Both the position numbers and the translations under genes were made by a program. A DNA stretch of 64,000 bases from Tubiluchus corallicola (Eukaryota; Priapulida; Priapulimorpha; Priapulimorphida; Tubiluchidae), in assembly GCA_030141605.1 (NCBI GenBank), contig JAQGDQ010001036.1, forward strand, positions 1 to 64,000, in the 5' to 3' direction. Below the pieces are notes generated by a model. The model was not told the origin of the DNA and ran no database searches. It was given only the letters and a program-made list of their open reading frames with translations. Below, one piece after another: positions 25,010-33,285 of this stretch; position 1 is the stretch's first letter, and the number at the start of each line of letters is the position of its first letter.

Positions 25010-25265
25010 AATAATGGATTATTAGTTTGCGAAACAATGACTATTCCTATTTTATGAACAAATATTGAAGTATGGGGAACACTAAGTGAAAATTAATGGC
25101 AAAAAATAGAATCTTGGCAAAAGGAAATTATGCGTGGAATTTGAAACAAAGAACGAGTGCAAGTTACTATTGATTTGTGGAAAATTGCCAATGAAACAAC
25201 AGGCGCATTAATTTATAAACAGTTGCTGTCACTACGAACTTTATATTTGTCATCAAATGATTGAT
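25010..25265 (+). pseudogene. Degenerate reverse-transcriptase-like fragment
   Basis: Broken frames give pieces such as IEVWGTLSEN, WQKIESWQKEIMRGI and ALIYKQLLSLRTL, reminiscent of the region after the polymerase core of LINEs. Interrupted by several stops. Weak call based on pattern only. Confidence 0.35.
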
Positions 25266-25404
25266 AGGGATGCAAAGAAAGTATTAAAAAGTAAAGCACC
25301 AAGCAGTTTGACAGACAATATAGAGAAGCTTGCTAGTATGTATGTACAACATGAACGTAGCAGAAAATAAGCTAAAACTGGAAAAAATCCAGAAACCAGT
25401 GGCT

Positions 25405-25690
25405 TAGAAACTATAAAGTAATATTACTTAGCATTATGCTTTTCCTTTTTGAAAGTCTTATGTAATTGGAAGAGAAAATTCTCGATAATTTAAGATGTTT
25501 GAACTGCTGGCAAAACGGCTCTGTATTACCATCCCAGGGATATACAATTGATTTACCAGAACACATTACTGATCTTAATAACAGTATAGAAAAATTATAC
25601 ATTTGCATAGTTGGCGAAGATTGTGCCATGAATTCTCTGATTATTTTTTTAAACTTTACGAAAATTTAATGTCATTACTTACGACGCACA
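25405..25690 (+). mobile_element. Foldback repeat family member upstream of GNS
   Basis: Contains TTACTTAGCATTATGCTTTT and TCTTATGTAATTGGAAGAG at its start and TCTGATTATTTTTTTAAAC near its end. Both segments recur around 29440-29700. An open frame at 25466-25669 is broken by a TAG in the right arm (G25509A equivalent), so it is unlikely to be a gene. Confidence 0.5.
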
Positions 25691-25719
25691 GTTGAAAGTA
25701 GTGCGTCGTGTGTAAGTAA
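25675..25719. promoter_or_regulatory. Hairpin-forming inverted repeat just upstream of GNS
   Basis: TTACTTACGACGCAC (25675-25689) pairs with GTGCGTCGTGTGTAAGTAA (25701-25719), leaving one 4-base bulge and an 11-base loop. It lies 46 bases before the GNS start codon, so it is in the probable promoter or 5' UTR. The role is unknown; it may also be the end of the neighbouring foldback element. Confidence 0.5.
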
Positions 25720-25764
25720 CGATGCGTCGACTTGTGGCTAAATATCGTCATACACTACATAAAA

Positions 25765-28700
25765 ATGGCAGCGACCAGTGGGGGGAGTATTTTTGTTAAA
25801 CATTTTGTTTATAGTTTTATTATAATTACAGCTTCAATGGGTTCATCAAATAGTTATTACGAAGACGACATTTTTGCAAACAAACCACCGAACATCATAC
25901 TGATTGTGACCGACGATCAAGATGTGACGCTAGGTGGGATGGTAAGTAATTATGCACAATCCTACTCGCACTAGTTGACATAATTATCACTTTATTTTGA
26001 CAAAAATGCATGACACACCAAAGACTAACGATTGTCCAGAATAAAAACTGTCAGCATCAGTTAGTTATTTTGGTAAAATTGCATGACACCACAAAGACAG
26101 TTAAGGTTGTACAGAATAAAAAAATGATTATAAATCCGACTTTTTCAAATTTCCCGACCTAAACCATAGTAGGCCCAATCGGAACTGCACTAGGCCTAAC
26201 TGAAAATAAATGGAATCGGCAGTAGGTCTACAACAAAAGTACAAGCACAACCAAGCAGCAACTAAACAAAGTCAGAGCAGCAAATGTAATTTAAATAAGA
26301 ATGTATTGCAAAGATGGCAATATCTCAACACCTACCTGTTGCCAGTCGTTGTCTTCTTCCATAGGCTGTTGCAAGTTGAACATCTTAATAGTGCTGGACT
26401 TTTCAAATAATTAAAAAATCATGTCTCTCGAAAACATCGACTTTTTCACGGTTCTGGTAAAAAGCTTACGACTATTTGGTAAGGCACTTCTTGGTGTCTT
26501 TATGGGTGTATTTGGTGCGATTCATGTTGTGCATAAGTTTCGTGATAGTATTACCATGGTAACTTATTTGAGCCAGGTGCCAAAATTTGCTAGCTTGCTG
26601 AATGCATGTTGCTGGGTCTGCACTGAACAGTAAAATCAGGAGACAGAATCAATAAAATCTTCTTTTCCTGTAGTGTGGATAGGTGGCTGTAAATGCAGTA
26701 ATATTGTGCATAATGCATTCAGCATCATTTACCTTAACTGGAGCTGTCTAAAACACACGCAGTAAGCATTCACAGCAGCTCATGAACATTGGGACATGGA
26801 TGCACTGTAGATGATCAATTAAGTTGTTGGTTAGATGGCATCCTTCTGTCTCAGAAGACAATGGTGTGTGCGCCAAGAGAGTTAGTTATTGATCACATTG
26901 ATGGAGCTGCAGCTTCGACTGTGGCTGAGCAGTGCGATCCTTGAGCGTCTCCAGGACGCACGCCTGGGCAAGGTGTATGGAGATCCTGAGTTGCCCAGAC
27001 AGCAGGAACCCCCTGTCTTCCTCGCTGGTGTAGTCCAAAGGAAAGCGGAGCGATAAGTCATAAGTCAATGCGACAAATCACGTTGAAAACACCAGTTCTC
27101 GTCTGATCACCGAAGTTAAGCAACGTAGAGCCTGGTTAGTGCTTGGATGGGTTTTCCGCCTAGGAATACCAGGTGCTGTAGGCTTGCGGGATGCCCACAC
27201 TGTATCTCTACATTAGGCGAAGGAGCTGTACAAGCAGCCAACGGCTAGAAGGCGGAGGAGGTCAAGTGACCCAACAGCCATGTGTAGAGGAGTAAACCTT
27301 CCAAATCAGGAGTGGAACCCCGAAAGCAGACCAGTGCAGCATGCTCACTGACTCCGGCAGCTCCTGCAGCCAACCTGGTGCCAAACGTATCGCTCCGCTT
27401 TCCTTTGGACTACACCAGGGAGGAAGAGTCGGGGTTTCTGCGGTCTGGGCAACTCAGGATCTCCATACACCTTGCCCAGGCGTGCGTCCTGGAGACGTTC
27501 AAGGATCGGACTCTCTTGGCGCACATTCCATTGTCTTCCGAGACAGAAGGATGCCAACAACAACAAGATTATCTAAAAGGTCCCTGTCCGAAGGTACACC
27601 ATATTGTAACACACAAACAAAAAAAGATGTGTGTAAAATTTTCTTATAAAACGTATGCCCAAAAACACAAACGTAGGCTAAAACGATCTCTAAGTTTTTT
27701 ATTATTTATTTATTTTCGGCTGTAAAATTATTCGAAACCGCTTTTAATTGCACATTATTGTTGTGGAGATCGCTGCCATCTAGTAGAATTAAATAGAACA
27801 TTGTAGAATGTTCCATTAGAATAATCGTCTTACCTTGTAGAATGTTCTAGAAAGAAACGTCTAGAATGTTCCCTGGCACCCTATATATGGCGAAGCAGGC
27901 CGCTGAGACAGACACACGCTGATTCACACGGACACACACTTACACATTCTCCTGTATACCTACATTTTCAGATACACTTAAGCGTTTTCCAGATTTTCAC
28001 GTTTACTGTAATCATTTCGTGTTCCTTCATACTTTTGTATTGTAGAATTCTCGCTTAATAAACTAGTTTAATTTGGCGAAGTGTTTTCTGGTTTTCTCTA
28101 CGAGCCTTCCGCGAGAAACAAAACACAACAATTACGAAAACCTGATAGCCAATATTTGCAAATATCAAATATTTATAAATAACTGGGTAACATCAGATAA
28201 GAGTACACTGCACAATCTCGTGAAAATCACCATTTTCGGATACGAATCGGATATCCGGAGCAACGCTAGTAATAACCAAAGATGAGTAATTTGAGTAATG
28301 TATAAACAAAGTGGTAGTAAGGTAAGACAGCAAAATATTGGCCATTGAAAAGTCTTTAGGTGTGATAGGCTAGTATGTTATTCATTTTGTAAGCTCTTCT
28401 GTTTATTGGTGTCATTGTTTGTTTCCTTAATAAAATGTCTAATTAAAATGTCTAAATGTCTAAAATGCGGAGCATATTATGTGTAACACTATCGTTAGTT
28501 GTTAGTGCACAAGAAAAAATATTTGCTTTTCTTTCAGGATCCAATGCCAAAGACCAAACATCTAATCGGAGATGCAGGGATGACATTTACTAATATGGTA
28601 TGTTCCAAAATAAGTTGGTCATAATTTAACTCACAAAGTCGGTACAAGTGATCACTTACAGTATATAAAGTATATCCGCTTTTCTAAACATTAGTTTAGC

Positions 28701-31700
28701 TTTTCGCTGCTGGTTATGGAATTTGTGAGGGATGTTTTTTCTTGGTACTGATCAGTAACCTGTCATATATACAGGCCTTCAGCCCTGAGATGAGAATTTT
28801 CCGCGGATACGCGAAATTCCGAGTTTTTGGAACACATTTTTGTAAATCGCGTGAATTTGTTGAGAAAATTTTTACGGACCCAGTACATTATTTCACAAGC
28901 TGACCGCTAGTTGGCAGGCTGTCACTTTGTTTACATCACGTACATCAGTGTAACTACGTGTATATCTCTATGTATAAAAATATAGAATCAATTGTGTGGA
29001 GTTATTTGAGTCAATAGCAGACAGTTTTTATATACTTTTGCATAGGAGTATTAAGCCATTGATGCTTTCTGATGTACACTGAAATGGTGAAACTGAGACA
29101 TTTTACTAGTTGGCACAAACTTTTTAAATTATTAAAAGTTTTCTTTTGCAGTTACATAAATCTTTCAAGCAGCTAAGCGTAGAACTTTGTATAGAAATTT
29201 TTTTTGAGAAATTGCTTAAAATAGCTTTTTCTTCCCCTTTAAGTAATTAAAGGACAAGAAAAGGGGCACCTGAAGTAGGTTTCAGAAAAATTGCAGTAAA
29301 AAATTATACTACTTTACAGCAATTTTATACACACATTGTATTCGCATTGAAGGGAATTGTCCGATGGCGCATTACATCACGTCACTACGCCACGTAAATC
29401 AGGGGAAGAAAAGGCAATGTTAAATTATGACCCAGAGCTTTCGGTACAAATCTATATTACTTAGCATTTCACTTACCTGCTGCAAAGACTTATGTAACTA
29501 GACTAATAATTTAAAATGTTTGTGCCAGTTGGTAAAATGTCACTGACTCACCCTCCAGGGTGCGCCACTCACTAGCCAAAAACGCATTTTTAATCTTATT
29601 GACAAGATACAGTAATTTAAAATTTTACCCAATTAGCAACATGTATGCTACGAATGCTCTGATTATTTTTTCAAACTTTACATAATTTTATAAAAAACTT
29701 GTTTCAAACGACATACCATTAAAATGGCTGCGCCTAACGGTCATCTTGAGTTTAAGTTTACAGTGTTACGGCATTACGGACGATGCAAGCCATGCATATG
29801 AAAAAGAAGTATGTAAGTGGTATAAAGTTTCGAGATGAATTTTCAAGCTTTATGTAAGTGGAGGGTTTTCTTGTGCTTTAATAATAAACTTGGTAATCAG
29901 TTTGCAGCGACACCCATATGCTGTCCGAGTCGAGGTTCGATACTCACTGGTAACTATGCTCACAACACTGGAATCCGCAATAATTCCGTCTCCGGAAACT
30001 GTAGTAGCAAAGCTTGGCAAGATGGTCCAGAGAAAAACACGATTGCTACAAATCTACACGAGCAAGGTTATACCACCTTCTTTGCGGGAAAATATCTTAA
30101 TCAGGTAGGCACCATGTTAGAAATTGAGAAAGTTCGAATAAATGTTAGCATTTGTTGAATGTGCCAGAACTTTCTCTTAAAATGCACCTGTCTCGTGTCT
30201 TTCTTTATTGACAAGTCTAATAATTGTTGCTGAGTCAGTGATTGTGCTCTTTGTGGTAATATAAAGGAAAACCGGATGAATGTTTAGACTCGATCTCGTT
30301 TTAAATTACTGTCCAAAATATACGTTTTCTTGCCTCTAAAAGTTAGTAATCTTATATTTGAATAATTAACAGCAACCGAACACAGCTATTGCTTACGTCA
30401 GAAACTAATCACAGTTTGTGCAATGGCAGGCGTCTTCCCTTGCGCGCCAAACACGTTTGCATATATGATTCTGCTTAAACGTGTGATGTCACGAAAATGC
30501 GCTCTATGTCATATGACGTCAGAAACTAACACTGCAGTTAATGATCATGGTTATCACGGTACCGCCTTCTATTTGTCGGCAACGCGCATGTGACAAAAAG
30601 GCGCCGCTGCCAATCTTAGTAGATTCGCTGAGCCGAGCGTAGCTTTGAAAGTTTAAAGAAATTTGAGTATATTGATATAATATATTGATATATATATATA
30701 TATTGATATAAGAAAGTCATTGATATAATATATTGATATAAGAAAGTCATTAATATAAAAAAGCTATTGTAGTTTTCAATATTTTAGAGCACTCTATTCT
30801 GAACTAATGTTTACACAATCATCCGGTTTTCCTTTAACGTTAACAGTTGACGGGATCGCAGGAGTTTTCAAAAAGACTCATGGCGTCTGTTATTTCTTTA
30901 ACATCTTCATCATCTTTGATTCGTAAAGACGAAATATGGTAAAAATAGAGAAAAGATTAATGAAAGAACAATATGATTGATAAAATATTTAAAGAAGTCT
31001 TTGCATTTACATGTGATAACCTTTAAAGGAAAACCGGACGACTGTTTAGACTCAATCTCATTTTAATTTACTGTCCAAAATATACATTTTCTTGCCTATA
31101 AAAGTTAACAATTGTTCCTTATATTTGAATAATTAGCTTAGATAGTTAATTAATGGCAACAGCTTTTGCTTATGTCACAAACTAACCACAGTTTGTGCAG
31201 TGGCGGGCATCTTTCTTTGCGCACGAAGCACATCAAGCATAGGTGTTGCAGTACTGTTTGATGTCACGAAAAATGGGCTCTACATCATATGACGTCAGAA
31301 ACTAACACTGCAGTTCATGACCATGGTTATTATGGTACCGCCTTCTATTTGTCGTGACAAAAAGGCACTGCTGCCGATCCTAGTAGATTCACTGAGCCGC
31401 ACGTAGCTTTGAAAGTTTAATGAAATTTGAGTATCCGAGGTAATTATTATTTAATCTGAGCTTTGATTTAAAGTAAGCTGTTGTAGTTTTCAATTATTTT
31501 AGAGCATTCTTTATTTTGAACTCGTGTTTACACAATCATCTGGTTTTCTTTTAAGTCTGGTTAGCCTATCATATCTTGCCATGCCATAATCACAGATAGT
31601 TTTGTCGCTTGTTTATTTTAGCATTTTTCTTGCAAACTGCACTGAAGGTGTACCATTATGTTTTGTAGTACGGAAAAAAGGCAACAGGTGGCACTGCCCA

Positions 31701-31734
31701 CGTTCCTCCGGGATGGGATTACTGGAATGGTTTG
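25765..31734 (+). CDS. GNS: N-acetylglucosamine-6-sulfatase-like, 5' part only (left copy, truncated at inversion)
   Basis: The family is lysosomal and removes 6-O-sulfate from N-acetylglucosamine residues of heparan and keratan sulfate. Exons: 25765-25941, 28538-28597, 29901-30104, 31669-31734, all phase 0, giving 169 residues. Residues 9-28 form a hydrophobic signal-peptide-like stretch. Metal-binding TDDQD is at 49-53. The sulfatase signature [11 protein letters not shown] starts at residue 86, where Cys86 would be the formylglycine precursor. GNCSSKAWQ and [11 protein letters not shown] are typical of GNS rather than of other sulfatases. The start is the ATG in an AAAATGG context; the frame is open a little further upstream without another ATG. 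No plus-strand continuation (exon E or later) exists between 31735 and the spacer end, so roughly two thirds of the usual 550-residue enzyme is missing from this copy. Confidence 0.87.
26421..26633 (+). CDS. Unrecognised small open frame, 70 codons, in GNS intron 1
   Basis: Starts [20 protein letters not shown] and includes a hydrophobic stretch [15 protein letters not shown]. Opposite it, on the minus strand just before 26390, is a short frame [16 protein letters not shown] ending at a GTAGGTG donor, so the two read head to head. I recognise neither. The frame is intact in both arms, but with so little divergence that says nothing about selection. Confidence 0.2.
   Translation: MSLENIDFFTVLVKSLRLFGKALLGVFMGVFGAIHVVHKFRDSITMVTYLSQVPKFASLLNACCWVCTEQ
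26824..27567 (+). mobile_element. Foldback element with internal 5S rRNA-derived segment
   Basis: Long inverted termini: GGCATCCTTCTGTCTCAGAA at 26837 and its near complement ending GGATGCCA at about 27556, pairing inward to about 27056 and 27386. The left terminus has a 54-base insertion near 26883-26936. The loop carries the 5S-like segment. Open frames of 60-137 codons across it are shadows of the inverted repeats. GNS intron 1. Confidence 0.72.
27089..27184 (+). pseudogene. 5S rRNA-derived sequence inside foldback element
   Basis: CAGTTCTCGTCTGATCACCG, AAGTTAAGCAACG, CCTGGTTAGTGCTTGGATGG and AATACCAGGTGCTGTAGGCT follow the order of 5S rRNA. The 5' end is replaced and the strand after GGATGG is altered (GTTTTCCGCC), so it is not a normal 5S gene. 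It shares no flank with the copy at 10668. Confidence 0.78.
27759..28130 (+). mobile_element. Solo LTR of an LTR retrotransposon
   Basis: A 372-bp unit from TGTTGTG to CACAACA (7-bp perfect terminal inverted repeat). It has a TATA box CTATATATGG at 27881-27890 and an AATAAA signal at 28057-28062, the layout of U3-R-U5. Flanks are ATTAT and ATTAC, a 5-bp duplication with one mismatch. No internal region or second LTR is nearby. GNS intron 1. Confidence 0.68.
27795..27872 (+). promoter_or_regulatory. Cluster of heat-shock elements in the LTR U3
   Basis: Alternating nGAAn/nTTCn pentamers: AGAAC-ATTGT-AGAAT-GTTCC at 27795-27814 (three of four units match), AGAAT-GTTCT-AGAAA at 27839-27853 (a perfect three-unit element), and AGAAT-GTTCC at 27863-27872. 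The TATA box starts 9 bases later. This is the binding pattern of heat-shock factor. Confidence 0.6.
28785..29050 (-). mobile_element. CAGGGATGAGAAT-family MITE, truncated, reverse orientation
   Basis: Starts CCTGAGATGAGAATTTTC and matches the family as far as TTTTGCATAGGAG, then stops; the other terminus is missing. GNS intron 2. Confidence 0.7.
29095..29565 (+). mobile_element. Foldback element with long imperfect TIRs
   Basis: The start GACATTTTACTAGTTGGCAC and the reversed end GACATTTTACCAACTGGCAC match. The pairing continues inward through AAATTATTA and AGTTACATAAATCTTT-like segments for about 100 bases per side. Same family as the fragments at 17703 and 25405. GNS intron 2. Confidence 0.65.
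30263..30835 (+). mobile_element. AAAGGAAAACCGGATG-TIR MITE, copy A
   Basis: Starts AAAGGAAAACCGGATGAATG and ends CATCCGGTTTTCCTTT, with a TATA-rich segment near 30670-30760. Non-coding, in GNS intron 3. Target duplication not resolved. Confidence 0.75.
31025..31552 (+). mobile_element. AAAGGAAAACCGGATG-TIR MITE, copy B
   Basis: A second, diverged member of the same family in the same intron and orientation, 190 bases after copy A. It lacks the TATA-rich insert of copy A. Confidence 0.73.
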
Positions 31735-32032
31735 GTATGTCAAAAATATTTGAAAGAACGGTTTGTGTTTGGGAGAGCACCTAGATTTTTTTGTAGAATT
31801 TTACAAAGACTGTTGCTAATGATGGGCGATTTTGAAATTTTGTAATTCGATTGCAATCTTGCTGTTGTAATTTGATATCACAATTAATCTTCTGTGGTAA
31901 TTTTAGTTTTTTTAGGCATATTTTTCAAACATTGCAGCACTGAAATATAGCCCATAAACTTCTTCATGGTTTCGTCACTGTCTGCCATTTTCGCAAACTA
32001 TTTTTACAGACACGTACATTCATTAACTACTC

Positions 32033-32532
32033 CAGGGGTGTGCAAATTATCTGACTAGCCGGGCCACATTAAACTTTCCCGCAATTTCTGCGGGCCACAT
32101 GCAGTTTGGTCAAGGAGCCAAGTACAGTAGGACCTAATAATGATTTTTTTGCATCTGACCCGCGTACATCATTACTACTACACTCAAGAAACTATTTTAG
32201 AAGTTATTAAAATTTATATTACAAACCATATATTTCTATTTTCAGGACAGATAGTGGTACATTCATTACAATGCATATTAGTAATGTGTATCACATAGTC
32301 TGTGTAGTACAGTGTTATTAAGCTACAACCGTCTTGTAAGGGTTAATGGCATACGATCTAGTAGAAAAAACTACCCGCACTATCTTTGGGATCCTAGCAC
32401 GGACTTCAGCTGAATACACTCAATTAATCGCCCGGGCCGCACTTTCATTAGGTTGACAAATCTCTTCGCGGGCCGCACAAATTCTCTCGGTGGGCCACAG
32501 GTGGCCCGCGGGCCGCAATTTGCACACCTCTG
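32033..32532 (+). mobile_element. hAT-like non-autonomous element with perfect 8-bp target duplication
   Basis: Termini CAGGGGTGTGCAAATT and AATTTGCACACCTCTG flank a 500-bp interior with GGGCCGC-rich subterminal repeats. The direct repeat AACTACTC is present at 32025-32032 and 32533-32540. CAGRGGTG ends with an 8-bp duplication are diagnostic of hAT. No transposase is encoded. Confidence 0.9.
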
Positions 32533-33056
32533 AACTACTCTCTGACTATGTCAACTATACGACACTACTCTATCACACACGTCACGTGAAAGCGAATTAG
32601 AAGCCGCAGTTTGCTATTGTGTGCATAGTATAAGCTGAGAAAAACGAAGAAAAAATGCAAGAATTCAGTTTATTCGTGCTAAAACACTGCCTTTCACTCA
32701 GTGTGTAACACGTATATTTTGCCTTCAAGTAAATTTGCTTAACTGAATTACTGTTCAATAGCCGATCACATTGATTTATACGTGGTTGTAATCTCGATTA
32801 ATTCGATTAATCTATTTGAAATGGATACAAAACACCAGTTTAACGTGTTGACCAAAAGTTTCCTTATTCTGAAAGACAATTATTAACATTTAGTTTAACT
32901 TGCATTGAATGGAAAATTAGTTGTATGATTAAATGTATTTGTGACAAACCATCTATTATTTACGATATTTTTGTTTACTTGTTTGTCACCTTTTCATTTC
33001 ACAGTCAAGTTCTTTATAGTGATGGTTGTAGCACTTGCTAGTGTAATTTAATTACA

Positions 33057-33057
33057 T

Positions 33058-33091
<34 letters not shown>

Positions 33092-33104
33092 TGTTGTTGT
33101 TGTT
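33057..33104 (+). repeat. (TAG)n(TTG)n microsatellite at the palindrome junction
   Basis: About 11 TAG units then 4-5 TTG units. The left arm stops matching the right arm at its first bases. Confidence 0.9.
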
Positions 33105-33285
33105 ATTTGGGCTATTGTTGTGTGTCATGATTTATTGTATTATTTGTATTAATTTGTGATGTGTATATGAACTTTGTAAAGTTAGAAATAAAATATTAAA
33201 TCGAATCAAATCAAAATTTCAGGGCAATTTTGTTTACCGTACGATATGTAGCAGTGCACTGTATTGCAACATTTTTAATACTTAC

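Larger units (their letters stand above)
21360..25764. other. Divergent G6PD-GNS intergenic region (left)
   Basis: A 4.4 kb interval between the two start codons, so both promoters should lie here. It holds LINE remnants (24180-24531, 25010-25265), a foldback element (25405-25690), an A/T-rich retroposon-like tail near 22500-22550 and one possible exon (23811-23889). 21360-22490 and 22550-23810 show nothing I can name. The mirror interval is 42737-47141. Confidence 0.6.
4498..33059 (+). repeat. Left arm of giant inverted repeat
   Basis: About 28.56 kb that recurs as its reverse complement at 35443-64000. Mirror positions add to 68498 (outer), 68501 (most of the arm) or 68502 (inner). Two length differences were found: a 3-base AGA at 6226-6228 missing from the right arm, and a T7 run at 31907-31913 matching an A6 run at 36589-36594. 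Substitutions checked by eye include sites near 4576, 4595, 5040, 5351, 15000, 20878, 25509, 29528, 29550, 29592, 31227, 31276 and 32829. Identity is therefore about 99.9 percent. Confidence 0.97.

Noticed and set aside
27312-27725. 137-codon frame with LRFPLDYT and [11 protein letters not shown] segments, also seen at 26886-27068
   Set aside because: It is produced by the two inverted termini of the foldback element. The similar peptide on the other strand is the mirror of the same repeat.
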